Origin: Tubiluchus corallicola
Taxonomy: Eukaryota > Priapulida > Priapulimorpha > Priapulimorphida > Tubiluchidae
Direction of reading: 5' to 3'
Length of the DNA: 36,000 nt
Assembly: GCA_030141605.1 (NCBI GenBank)
Contig: JAQGDQ010000324.1
Coordinates: 1 to 36,000 of the forward strand
This document shows positions 10,740 to 20,939 of this stretch, piece after piece. Every line of letters starts with the position of its first letter. Position 1 is the first letter of the stretch. The position numbers were made by a program, and so were the translations under genes. The notes under the pieces are model-generated. The model was not told where the DNA came from. It was given only the letters and a program-made list of their open reading frames with translations, and ran no database searches.

Positions 10740-11380
10740 TTTTCCCATACGTCGAGAACGTTGTGAATTTTAATAAGCACCTCTTTAGTCTGTCGTTTGA
10801 TCTGCATTTGGCAACTTTTGTGAAAAATTTGGTTTCAATCTCGGTCATTCACTAGCTAGATATTCACGGACTGTGGAGGACAGGAATAAAATCTGGCATC
10901 AGGTCGAGAACGGGGAATTCATTTTGGTTCCTAGATCTCGCTTATTTCCTGTTTAGCCCAGAAAAGGTGGGAGAGTCAATGTATCAAACTGAATGTTTTA
11001 TCTAAAGTTTGTTCTCAAAAGGTTTATTATTAGTGTTTGATGTCCATTGCCGTGTCACTTGTATTTGTTTGTGAATGAAAGCAATAAACAAATGAGCTAA
11101 AACATCGTGATGTACTTATTTACATTATCACTTCATATATAACGACACAACATAGCAACATAATAACTTCACAACATGACCTGTAAATAAAACAAAATGG
11201 CGTTAGTCAACGTCACGAAATTAACAATTCAATATATCATCATTGGATTCTTTACTCCCGACACACTTAGTTTATTTATTACATGAGGAAAACTGGCTCC
11301 TATACATTGAGAAAAACTTCCCTTTAACTACAGTTAGTACATAATAAGTTAAATGATAATTTTTTTTTGCTTCTCAACGC
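10740..11380. other. non-coding DNA
   Basis: No supported feature is seen. A short GAGAACGGGGAATTC segment near 10903 weakly recalls the GGAACGGG repeat family elsewhere in the window. Confidence 0.4.
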
Positions 11381-11391
11381 GGGGAAAAAAC

Positions 11392-11780
11392 CTGCTCCGT
11401 CAACTATCACGGTCGTCAGGTCTTTCCCAACGAGTTATACCCTGCCTTGGACCTTATTACCAGGCCTAATCATTAAACAATTACACGGTTAATGGTGCGA
11501 TAAAACACGTTTCCTATATACATACTTGTACAATAAAATTACAGAAGTAATTATGTACTCTGTTTAAGTGCATTTATTTATACAGGGCAGTTATTAATTT
11601 GCTTACTTCAATTTATTTCAATTCACTTTATTTTTCTCCACATGAAGCAACAATTTTTGCAAATTATTTTAATGAAAAATGAAATTATATAAAGGAGACG
11701 GGGCAGCAAAAGGACCATACGGTCATCAGGTCAGACCGGAAATGAGTTTCCGACACAGACGGCCAGGCCTATATATAAAT
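11392..11780 (-). repeat. two related retroelement-like 3' ends with hairpin motif
   Basis: Around 11411-11428 and 11712-11735 the plus strand carries CGGTCGTCAGGTC and CGGTCATCAGGTC. Both are followed by GAGTT and then CCAGGCCTA. On the minus strand the second copy reads GATGACCGTATGGTCC, a perfect GACC/GGTC hairpin. Its minus-strand continuation ends in AATAAAGTGAATTGAAATAA near 11610, typical of LINE/SINE 3' tails. These look like degenerate retroelement 3' ends on the minus strand. Confidence 0.4.
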
Positions 11781-12300
11781 CTCTGATATTAAATCCTATA
11801 GCTTTTTAATAACAAACTTTACGGTTCTGTTATTCTGTTGCTTTACTGTGCGTTCAGACTCAGACAAGCTATTCAGTTATCAATGCAAATCGATGAATAT
11901 CGTTGCAAGTTATATAAGGTAGACTAATATACTGTATACGGTGACACATTTTGCCAATATTTTTTTTTAATTTGGAAGCTGACCAATAACTATGCGTAAT
12001 AGTGACTGAACATTAGGTAAATATCTTCTAATAATATAGATGCAAGTTTCTGTTTACAAAATGAGCAGACATTACACCTGCACCTCTGAAATGCATCAGC
12101 TACTGCTATCAAGGCATACAGTAAAGCACGTAACAGAAATGGCAACGGCAAGATACGGTAAATCCCCTAAACAAAAATATTTATTTCTAATCTGCCAATC
12201 TAAAATGTTAATGTAGCAGAAAAGAATTGCAAGGCAGAGTAACTAACACGCTAACTGTATTCAGACTACCGTGTTTTCACGCCAAGTAACTCGTCAGCAT
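11781..12300. other. non-coding DNA
   Basis: AT-rich sequence without a supported gene or repeat until the AGTTACTC-containing element begins near 12290. Confidence 0.4.
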
Positions 12301-12326
12301 GTTCAGACGAGTGCAAAACTGTCTGA

Positions 12327-12508
12327 GAGTTACTCCCCTGACAGTAAGCGCGAGAAGACACTCACTCCTATTCGGCGCAAGAAGCGTCGAGAGTTACTCG
12401 CCCAGCCGTTCACACTAGAGTTACTCCCCCGACAGTAAGCGCGAGTAGACACTCATTCCTGTTCGGCACAAGAAGCGTCGAGAGTTACTCGTGGAGCCGT
12501 TCACACTA
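12327..12508. repeat. tandem duplication of a 91-bp unit
   Basis: Units 12327-12417 and 12418-12508 are exactly 91 bp each and highly similar. Both start GAGTTACTCCC, contain GACAGTAAGCGCGAG and AAGAAGCGTCGAGAGTTACTC, and end CCGTTCACACTA. The unit is GC- and CpG-rich against an AT-rich background. Related words (AGTAACTCGTC near 12285, AGCCGTTTACACT near 12580) extend on both sides, so the duplication probably sits inside a larger non-coding mobile element of about 12280-12640. Confidence 0.85.
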
Positions 12509-12644
12509 GTCAGGAACTTGCAGCAGATCGACTCGTAGCAACTATCAGAGAATTTGCAATAACTTGACAGACAGTAACCTGCAAAGCCGTTTACACTTGC
12601 GAGTTTGCTGTCGACAGGAAACTTACTAGTGTCACCGTGCTGTT

Positions 12645-13575
12645 ACACAAACAACCTTTCTTTCAACTTTTGTTCGATTTTGATCGGTCATTTTTTTAAT
12701 TATATATAATAGCCAAAACAACGACGGATTGTTTAAAAATCAGCGAGTCCATTTATAACAAACCAGATCCAAGGTTTGAAACTACTAAACTTAGTTTCCT
12801 CACATAATTCTCATGCAGTTGCCTTGCAAAATGCTGCATTCTCCTGTTTATTTTTGTATTCAGATTGATTGAATAATAAATCTGCATATTTGCACAGCTC
12901 ATTTCGATCCACGTGTACAGCACGCTTTCCGGAAATCCCCTTCAAACCATTGATTACTTCTCTTAACTATGTCACCTTTACCTTGATCTATATAATTGCA
13001 ATGATCTGTAAATGCAATGCGGACAGCAGCTGGCTTAATTAGATCATTTAATACATCTGTATCCAAAATTTAATGTATATAATTATGAACAGAAACAAAT
13101 CTAAGAATGTTTCTTGGTGTGGTTCCATCTGGCGAATTCGTCATATTTCTTCAAAGAAACACCAGATCCTACCAGACTGTTAAAATAAAATAATAATTGG
13201 TTAAATGTATTTTCTACATATCTCTCATAAAAATTCTTCTTACACTGCGTTGAAGACTATGCTCTTTCTTAACCCTTAGAGGGTCACGATCTTTTACAAC
13301 CGATTTTGGTAACCGGGGGGGGGGTTAATTCGTAAATTACTTTTGATAAACCGTCGTGTTTCATTAGTAAACAGCAACAGCATAATTTGTTGTTATGCTG
13401 ACCACCATAGGCTACATTATACCTCTGCTTAAAGACATGTGACTTACTAGAAATACGAAATTTAAATTCACTTAGTTACGTTCCCTTATCTATGCTGGAA
13501 TAACTGTAGATAACCGACATTGCTAGCGCGTGTGCAAAAATCCTTACGCACATGTCACGTGACGGTTGTTGTTAA
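12645..13575. other. non-coding DNA with a G11 run
   Basis: No gene is supported. A run of 11 G lies near 13315. The rest is AT-rich. Confidence 0.4.
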
Positions 13576-13582
13576 GACGCGT

Positions 13583-13752
13583 TGCTGTGGTACACTTAAC
13601 ATTTGACATGCAGTAACTGAGCATGCGCACGATGAAACTGTGAAAAGGCTTGTGATTTTTTTAAAGGTTTAAGTAATTATAATAGGCCTTTTCACAGTCT
13701 CGTTGTGCGCACGCTCAGTTGCTGCAGGTCAAATGTTAAGTGTACCACAGCA
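13583..13752. mobile_element. long inverted repeat, 67-bp arms with 36-bp loop (fold-back/MITE)
   Basis: The left arm 13583-13649 and right arm 13686-13752 are reverse complements at 61 of 67 positions. They start TGCTGTGGTACACTTAACAT and end ACTGTGAAAAGGC towards the loop. Most differences are transitions. The structure is a fold-back element or short MITE; a transcript would form a strong hairpin. No target duplication is obvious. Confidence 0.8.
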
Positions 13753-13759
13753 CGACAAG

Positions 13760-14140
13760 TAAAAAGAGGAAATTTTACTACACCATTGTGTTACTTTTGA
13801 TGTAGATTTTGTTACTATATTTTACTAAAACTTTGTTTTCTTATTTTACTTTTTTCCTTTTGGCGCGCTTAATAGTCGTGTTTTTTTAGTTTCTTCTTCG
13901 TGGAAGAGCTTTTCAATTCGCGTTTTGGTAATTCATCAAATTATTTTAGCAGAATTTTTTACTGCAGATTTTCGCGACTGATATTCCTATGATATTCCTC
14001 TTACTTTGTTAATTTTTCCATAACATATTTAATTTAGGTATGCACGATGTAGAATCTAGATTACACAAGTATTTTGTGTATTAGCATACAGGTAAAATAA
14101 TGATAACGCGCATCAAATAGACATCTAATTACACACTTAA
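13760..14140. other. non-coding DNA
   Basis: AT-rich, no supported feature. Confidence 0.4.
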
Positions 14141-14144
14141 AATG

Positions 14145-14318
14145 TCAAGTGGTCACAGTGATCGAAGTTGAGAAACGCCAAACTTGGTCATTAGATGGAC
14201 GGGTGACTACTGTGTGCAAAACTATAATGTTGCTGTTAATGTTAATGTTTGGACTGTGAAATGTTTCAAGCCTGCTATCCCTCTCAAAGATTGTAAATAT
14301 TAATGTTATGGTCAATAA
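14145..14318 (+). mobile_element. SINE-like element with 5S-rRNA-like head
   Basis: The head has GATCGAAGTTGAGAAACG, then CTTGGTCATTAGATGGACGG and GTGACTACTGTG. Its order and spacing resemble the internal promoter half of 5S rRNA (GATC...GAAGCTAAGC, then CTGGTTAGTACTTGGATGGG and GAGACC). A body of about 100 bp follows, ending ATGGTCAATAAACTACTACTA, which runs directly into the CTG/CTA microsatellite. Head, unrelated body and simple-repeat tail is the layout of a 5S-derived (SINE3-like) element. The resemblance is by eye, and chance or a non-5S family remains possible. Confidence 0.45.
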
Positions 14319-14363
<45 letters not shown>

Positions 14364-14529
14364 ACTGCTACTGCTACTGCTACTGCTACTGCTACTGCTA
14401 CTGCTACTGCTACTGCTGCTGCTGCTGCTGCTGCTATCACTACTGATACCACTACTACTACTACCTATTACCGCTACTACCACTACCACTACTACTGCTA
14501 CTGCTACTACTACTAATACTACTACTACC

Positions 14530-14568
<39 letters not shown>
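14319..14568. repeat. (CTG/CTA)n compound triplet microsatellite
   Basis: About 250 bases of CTG and CTA triplets with a few variant triplets. It abuts the SINE-like element and is probably its expanded tail. The poly-Leu and poly-Ser frames across it are artefacts. Confidence 0.97.
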
Positions 14569-14570
<2 letters not shown>

Positions 14571-14619
14571 GTTTTTAGTGTTTTTTTATAAAAGCTGGCA
14601 ATTTAACTGCTTGGGGCCT

Positions 14620-14752
14620 ATCATAAAATGTGCCCTTTAAATGACTATGAAAGGATACGCATGTTCCTAAGAGAATAAGAATTTTTAGCACTCCCTAAAA
14701 TCTGAAGCCTCTCAAAATCTGGCGCCCTAGGCTACAGCGGCATAGCTTATCA
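14620..14752 (-). repeat. dispersed repeat family with CCTAGGGCGCC, copy 2 (inverted)
   Basis: Reverse-complemented, this contains GTAGCCTAGGGCGCC, AAAAATTCTTATTCTC and AAAGGGCACATTTTAT in the same order as 9575-9720. It is an independent degenerate copy in opposite orientation. Confidence 0.6.
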
Positions 14753-14759
14753 ATAGATA

Positions 14760-15490
14760 CGCCCCTATGAATAAGAAGCACATTTCAGTTTCCAATAGTT
14801 GCCTTCAGTACATAGAATAATATGCGCCGAAAAGTTTTACATTTTGGTAATGCAAGTGCTTTAGAACTTTATGATGGCAGCGGCAACAGCGATGACACGG
14901 CAACGAAGAAGGAGATGGCGCAGAGATGAAACCATGCGGAATATGGATGGAAACGTAAGAATAGCCGCCATTACCAGGTGCATGTATTAGTATTCATTTC
15001 TTCTTCATGTCACGAGCTAATGGTGCTAATCACGCCAAAACATGCTCTGTCACCTACATAATTGAGCTCTCTACTCTCCCTGGTGCAGGTAATGAAGCCA
15101 CTTAGTAATTCACAATTTACCTGCTCTACATTCTAAACGTGAATGCGTCGCTTTAGGTATGGGACGAGTAATCTTACTGAAGCCATACAGACAGGTGAAT
15201 CTGTCACGTGATACTAATAGCATTGAAACCACTCAGCTACCCAGCACGCAATTAGGTAACATATTGGATTTCCAGTCTGACATTTTCACAGCTCATTTGC
15301 CGTATTTGTTCGTCGGGTTGTAATGAGAAACAAACAGCTGGTTAAGAAATCTGTGTTTGAGTCTTGCGTCGGGTTATTAGTAATATTGACTGCTGCAGGT
15401 GACGTTGTTTACCTGCTACAGATTGGATCCTTTTTTAATGTCTCCCGCCATTTTGTAAGCACGATTCAAAGGAATCGAGTCTCTATTAGT
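14760..15490. other. non-coding DNA
   Basis: No supported exon or repeat. GAAGGAGATGGCGCAGAGATG near 14910 is locally GC-richer but has no gene context. Confidence 0.4.
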
Positions 15491-15491
15491 T

Positions 15492-15673
15492 TGTAACACA
15501 CAAGTCATTGTACAGCATGTAACACACAACTCATTGTATAGCATGTAACACACAACTCATTGTATAGCATGTAATACACAACTCATTGTATAGCATGTAA
15601 CACACAACTCATTGTATAGCATGTAATACACAACTCATTGTATAGCATGTAACACACAACTCATTGTATAGCA
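15492..15673. repeat. minisatellite, seven 26-bp units
   Basis: Exactly seven head-to-tail units of TGTAACACACAACTCATTGT plus ATAGCA, 182 bp in total. The first unit is the most divergent. Base 6 of the unit reads C,C,C,T,C,T,C from first to last, so the end of the array has expanded as pairs. Units are contiguous with no unique spacers, so this is not a CRISPR array. Confidence 0.97.
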
Positions 15674-15950
15674 GCATTCAATAGTTGTACAAACCTACTG
15701 TTGGATATATGAAGCCATTATGGGTAATTTTGACATTTTTACTTTGTGGCCTTTAGTTAAAAATACTGACTTTCCGGGTCTTTGCCGGAGTGTCTCTGTG
15801 CCATGTTTAGTGATTATAGCTTTATTCCTATTGGTGTTTTGTGTGGACAGACATACAAACAGACCGACACGACCGAGCGGCCTATTGTAGGCGGATGTAA
15901 AAACTGAGTCAGAAACTATTCAGTAGCACAATAAGGATTAATGGGCTTGG

Positions 15951-16202
15951 CATAGGCGTACCGGCCGATTTTTCCAGGGGGGTGGTTGCCCGAAAAATTC
16001 TGGGTTACCCCCGCCCCATGATCAAAAAAGAGCCCGGATTTCATTCACAACCATTGCCATCAAGATTTCCTTTTATGGAAAATATTATTTCATTTCTTTC
16101 ACCATTTGACTGGCGCCCGAAAAATTTGGTGATTGGGCAAAAATAAATGTGTTGGCCCGAATCTGGGGGGGGGGGTGTAGCCCCCTGGCTCGTACGCCTA
16201 TG
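15951..16202. mobile_element. MITE with CATAGGCGTAC terminal inverted repeats
   Basis: The left end is CATAGGCGTACCGGCC. The right end GGCTCGTACGCCTATG is its reverse complement with small differences. The 252-bp body is non-coding and contains internal repeats of GCCCGAAAAATT (about 15988 and 16114) and a run of 11 G followed by TGTAGCCCCC. A clear target duplication is not visible. The layout is that of a non-autonomous DNA transposon. Confidence 0.7.
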
Positions 16203-16371
16203 GGACTTTTCAGGCCCGGGATGAAACGGTCGGGATACGAACATTTATACGTGACTATGAGTAGATTAAGATAAGAAAATTACGGCGAAATTAGCACAGT
16301 CAGCCATTAATGGTAGAATCCTAGATGAAAAGATGGCGGTGTAGACTTTCAGCAGGTTCTACTCAGGTACC

Positions 16372-16407
16372 CCCCCACACACACGCACACACGCACACAC
16401 ACGCATG

Positions 16408-16450
<43 letters not shown>

Positions 16451-16460
16451 ACACTCACAG
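16372..16460. repeat. (CA)n microsatellite with CACG interruptions
   Basis: Alternating CA from about 16372 to 16458 with CG and CT interruptions. It can adopt Z-DNA. Confidence 0.95.
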
Positions 16461-18440
16461 GTTGGCAGGATACCGGTGTATAAATACATTAATTGTGCTA
16501 TCATTCTGTGAATGATAAAACAGTTGTTTGCTGTAGAGTAATAGTAATTTGTTTATTATTCATTCCGCATCAATATTGTCAACATAGTTAGCAAACTTTT
16601 CATCATCCATATCAGACAGGACAACACGTGTATTACTTCATTTCTGCTTGATATCTGCATATTTAAAACTTGCACAGTCTGTATACTTTACTATGCTAAA
16701 CAAATATAACGACAATCTCTTTACTATGAAATTGAAATATTTGTTAGAAAGAATAGTAATCCATGCTGACTAAGCAGCATTAGGTGCTTGGGCGAATTTT
16801 AGATAGGAAAGATACTAACAGTGAAACGAAAATCACACAAAATATTTTTATTCTTTTTAGTGTCATTCTTTTTATATATGTTTCGCAAACTATATCGGCT
16901 GTTCCAACATTATTGCCAAGTCACGCGCCACTAAAGTAACTTAGTCACTCTTATAGCTGGCTGAATACACTCTGTGTATTTTCTGAGATAAGACAATCAT
17001 GCTAAGGCTATAAACTGCTTAAAAGAGGTTTTAATAAAATAATATCGATTATCAATCACGCAATGCAGGCATGGTTACTAAAATCTCGGTACATGTACAA
17101 AATATTTTATGACGAAATTTAAGCGATCAGTAACTTGTTAAATATCAGTATCTCTATCTGTATCTGTGAAATGAAATATCTGTCTAGCTGAACATGATTA
17201 AATTACCCGTCTTTTTTGCAAGTGAAATTAAAATGAAACCCATAGCTAATTATGTATGTAAGCCAGCTGTTAAACTTAATCTGTTAGCTGACTCGTTTGT
17301 CTGTTTTGGTATATCTCAATCTATTTTCCATGTAATTCGACAGATGTATTGAAATTTCCGTTTAACAAATTAGAATGTGAGGTGTGTGTTGCTAATTTTG
17401 ATAGTAAACGGTTTGTTTGGCTTGCATTGCTGTATGTGTTCTTTCATTTGGTCATCTCCTCACCCCTGTCACTTAAAATGGTTTGTACCTACCTGTTGGA
17501 GTGCTTCGTTTGTGGAAAAAGCAATGCCTGTTCTCGACAGTTCAGTTGATAATTTTCACTGGTGGAGACGTTCGTTGTTGGTCTGACCAGTGGGCATGTT
17601 CCAGCATACCTGTAGTTAACGTATTTGTCTGGAAAGGCTGGTACACGATCTTCTGGTAACTTCTTTACCATGGAGAGCTGAGCTAAGTGTTGTTTTGACC
17701 AAAAGGACAGTGTTGAAGAGCTGGTCAAGCCACAGAAGTGTGATCTTATTCCATTCCAGTTAGCTGTTGGTACGTTGATGTTGTAGACTAAAAGAGGGTT
17801 GCTGGAAGCTGTTGGTTAGCAGTCGTCATCTGCATCGTCAGCGTCGTCATGTTGCCGGCGTCAGCGTTGTCATTGTAGGAGGATCGTTGTATTGTGCACA
17901 ATATCGTCTTGAACATTCAGATAAGTTATGCGCATTCATTTTCCTTTCCTCGTCTTTCCTTGTGGGCTTACACAGCAAGCCATTAAAAGTAATTTTGAAC
18001 TCTTATTGTTGACTTGTTGTTGTACTCTTTTCTTTTGTAATAATTATAGCTTTAAAATTTACATCTCATCTTGTTTTGTTTTTTACTAAATAGTATATTT
18101 TTCTGATCATTATATAAAAATTAGGTATGCCATAGCCCTCGAAACGTTACATAGGCCTATAAAAACTGTATGATCAACATTGTAAACGTAGTCTATTTTA
18201 GTGTTGTGTTCATGTCAGCTTTGTTTCATTTTAAATTAATGCCGTGTGCGTTTGTGTAACATGATCAGTCAAACTTTTATATACGTAACTTTATATCTGT
18301 GATATGTCTTAATATATTCAAATTCCATTTACATGTAGAACAGCTCCCTACAAATAGAGGGACACCTTCTTGTATATATTTGCTTTTTTAAATGAAGATT
18401 TATAATAGTAATAATAATCTATGCGCCGAAAAACCCTAAG
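16461..18440. other. long non-coding stretch
   Basis: No exon can be supported on either strand. Overlapping frames at 17349-17728 (both strands) and 17812-18012 are open for 60-80 codons but lack recognisable motifs and clear splice pairs. Confidence 0.4.
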
Positions 18441-18455
18441 TAAAGTTTGGGTATT

Positions 18456-18560
18456 TTTCAATTTTTAAAGTTTGGGGTGGAGAACGAGGTTCGGAACGGG
18501 ACTGAATGTTCGAGAACGGAGCTTAAGAAATGTTCGTCTTCCAGGTTCAGTGACCGGGAT
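18456..18560 (+). repeat. GGAACGGGACTGAATGTTCG repeat family, copy 1
   Basis: This copy contains GGTTCGGAACGGGACTGAAT, then GTTCGAGAACGGAGCTTAAG. The same words occur on the minus strand at about 22138-22245, and a more degenerate copy at 23139-23245. It is a dispersed non-coding family built from variants of TTCGGGAACGGG. Confidence 0.65.
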
Positions 18561-19540
18561 CATGGCTCCCCTATCTTAGATGCGCTTTCTTAGCGATAAC
18601 TATTAAAACCTACACGCATGTAGGTATCATCAGAATCGAAAACTAAGAATAATTAATGCAACTCTATATGAGCTGCGCCTGCGCAGATCAAATGCACTTT
18701 GCTCTTTGCCTTTGTTAACATCACATATCTGTAAAAAGAGCAAACAGTCAATTTTACCTGCGCCTGTTGTGACAACATGTTCATTTCACCTCCAATTAAA
18801 TCGATTTTACCTGTGGAGAACTGAAGCCACGCTATAACCGCAACAATTGGCTTCACGCTTTATTGACGAAAAATTGAGAGCGTAGGGATGCTGAATTCAC
18901 TTCTTGAGGCTGCCTAAGGTAATTCTATTACAGGAACTCACACATGAAATAATTTTCTAACGCGCAAATGTAATCGTCTTCAAAATTTTAACTTATCAGT
19001 CAATTTTTGAACTTCCATTATCACTCTTACTACAATAAGTCTGTCAACTAATTCTCACTCTCATAGATACGTGTTTAACACACCAGAGATTACGATATTT
19101 GTAAGAAATGAGAAGTCTTGTTTTGCAAATGATAGTGTACTGAACACCCCTTTCACACAAAATGTAAGTTTCTGTTGAAGCCAAGTTATGCATCTGGCCT
19201 GTATAAAAACGGCCGTCTCTGCTCTTTTACTGGTTCAGTTAGTGTAATCCACGACAGTGTAAACTCTGTTTCATTATTATTTTTGAATCTACTTGATGTA
19301 ATTTGCCAATAAAGGTATCGTTTTTTACACATCATTCTGTTGTTTCGTGGATGGGTGTCAGAAGAGTTAGTCTGCTTACCCTCCGCATCTGCTGGTACCG
19401 AACTAACCTGGGTAGTTTTAGCCCTTGTCAGCGAGGTACCGCCGGCAGCTCAATATTATCGTGAAAGTAGTAAACATAGGTTTGGATCTTTGAGATATGT
19501 AAACACAGAATAACAAAGCTAAAGTTTGAGCAATGGCTGT
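18561..19540. other. non-coding DNA
   Basis: No supported feature. The minus-strand frame at 18653-18856 has two internal CAG|GTAAAAT words that look like donors but no matching acceptor, so I do not call an exon. Confidence 0.35.
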
Positions 19541-19552
19541 AGGGGGGGGGGG

Positions 19553-19754
19553 AGCATCGAACTTCGATTTCGATTCGAACGAGTTTTTTTAGTTCGAATT
19601 CTACTCCAGCTGTGAATTAGTTCGAATTGTGAATTCGGATAAGGTAGCATTTTAATTACATGCGTTCTTTATCATTAAAACGTTTGAAACAGCATGTAAT
19701 CATCACAGTTTGGCCGCAATTTCTGTGCACAATTTTTAAACAGGTTATTTATGT

Positions 19755-19801
<47 letters not shown>

Positions 19802-20112
19802 ATAATTTATAATTTTATAATTTGATTATTCAGCAAATATAAACACTGGGAAGACAGAACTCTAAAATGAAAGAAATCTGCCCTCAAAACAGGTAAACAT
19901 AGCAGTAATCCAGAAAAAACTAGACATTGCTATGCCAGTTGCTTTTCAGCACCACTTTCGCTAAACAAAATCAAGCAATGTGCATGATTTTTGTGAGCTG
20001 CTTTTTTATTCGCAAATCGTAGTAACTGAATTCGATTCGGATTCGAAATTTCGAAATTCGATTTAATTTGAGTTCAAAAGTCGCAAATTCGATTGATTCG
20101 AATTCTTTTCTG
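19553..20112. mobile_element. element with TTCGAATTCGA-rich ends
   Basis: The left end (about 19553-19640) and right end (about 20028-20112) are both built from variants of TTCGAATTC and ATTCGATTCGAA, with inverted similarity to each other. The roughly 400 bp between them is different, non-coding, and holds the (CAT)n tract. This suggests a non-autonomous transposon with subterminal TTCGAA repeats. Exact ends and target duplication could not be fixed. Confidence 0.45.
19756..19801. repeat. (CAT)n microsatellite
   Basis: About 15 perfect TCA/CAT triplets lie inside the TTCGAA-ended element. Confidence 0.97.
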
Positions 20113-20305
20113 GTAATGAATGCTCACCCGTAGCAATGAGTATATTATCTTAGTTATACTAAATAAAGCGAACTAGAATTTTCAGCCCGAGGTAGAAAAC
20201 CGTTGCATTAACAAGCTATAAAACCTACGATCCAATTGCTATGATTCAGTAAACCCAATTCAATAAGACATGCAAAGACTGTTTATTTACGCAGACAAGA
20301 CTCAC

Positions 20306-20578
20306 CTTTCTTGCCGTTGTGGTGCAAGATTTGGGCAACTCCTCCATGTAGACCTGACAAAGTCCACTCTGATCTCGTGCAAGCCAAGGCAATTCTGGAT
20401 TGACTTCTGCACCAAGTAAGAGATGGCTTTGCTTTCGTGTAGCTTGCGTCTAGCCGGAATTGATATAGGAAGTGTGGAAGATATCCCATCTTGGTCTAGG
20501 CTGATACGTATAGCGGCTGTGTCTATGTTTGATATGTCTGTGAAAGCTAATGGCTGCTTCATGCTCACATGTTTCCAC
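20306..20578 (-). CDS. internal exon, product unknown
   Basis: On the minus strand an acceptor ATTTACTTTGTAG precedes 20578, and a near-perfect donor AAAG|GTGAGT follows 20306. The 273-bp exon is open in one frame for 90 codons (entry phase 1, exit phase 2). It starts WKHVSMKQPLAFTDISNI, continues DTAAIRISLDQDGISSTLPI, and includes KAISYLVQKSIQNCLGLHEI with RVDFV after it. The mix of hydrophobic and charged residues looks like a folded domain. A second frame (20283-20489) is open but shorter and less convincing. I do not recognise the family. The rest of the gene would lie on both sides; I could not pair it with another exon. A CpG-rich stretch at 20820-20930 lies upstream in the direction of transcription and could hold the promoter. 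Confidence 0.5.
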
Positions 20579-20819
20579 CTACAAAGTAAATACACTTGTA
20601 TTAACTTGATCGTGTGTGCTGGCAGCAGCACGTACCACACAACGCAGTAAATTTGACAGGATTCCTACCAGGACAGAAACTCGCATAAAACATTCAGAAA
20701 TCAATCGAAGCGACGAATATAGCTTGTGGAGTCTTAAATTAACTGTTTTGGAAATGTAACCGTTTGCTACTTTTTTACCATTTTGAAAATAATGTTAAAA
20801 TTAAATGCTAATTTCCACG

Positions 20820-20935
20820 AAATTGTCTCGCTCGGCGCGAGAGTCGTATCGAGTGCGCTGTACTGCGCACGTGCTGGAAAGTAGAGAAAAAACTTTGAAG
20901 TCCCAACAGAAGAAAGATGGCGTAAAAACGTGGTT
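20820..20935 (-). promoter_or_regulatory. CpG-rich segment with AAGATGGCG, possible promoter
   Basis: The segment CTCGCTCGGCGCGAGAGTCG through CTGCGCACGTGC is strongly CpG-rich against AT-rich surroundings. AAGATGGCG, the core of the YY1 consensus often found near animal transcription starts, follows at about 20915. It lies some 250-350 bases upstream of the minus-strand exon at 20578. Position and composition suggest a promoter; a repeat fragment is possible. Confidence 0.25.
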
Positions 20936-20939
20936 AAGT

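Noticed and set aside
14145-14640. Poly-Ser (minus) and poly-Leu (plus) open frames of 110-128 codons
   Set aside because: They are translations of the CTG/CTA microsatellite and SINE-like body, with no independent coding evidence.
9575-14752. A 5-kb composite transposon bounded by inverted copies of the CCTAGGGCG repeat
   Set aside because: A third copy lies in MOK intron 5, both copies are degenerate at different sites, and the interval contains unrelated elements. Independent insertions are simpler.
15492-15673. CRISPR-like array
   Set aside because: Units are contiguous 26-mers without unique spacers and the genome is eukaryotic; it is a minisatellite.
16041-16244. 67-codon minus-strand frame
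   Set aside because: It lies almost wholly inside the CATAGGCGTAC MITE and covers its G-run.
17349-17728. Overlapping frames on both strands of 66-79 codons
   Set aside because: No recognisable domain, and no acceptor-donor pair of good quality on either strand.
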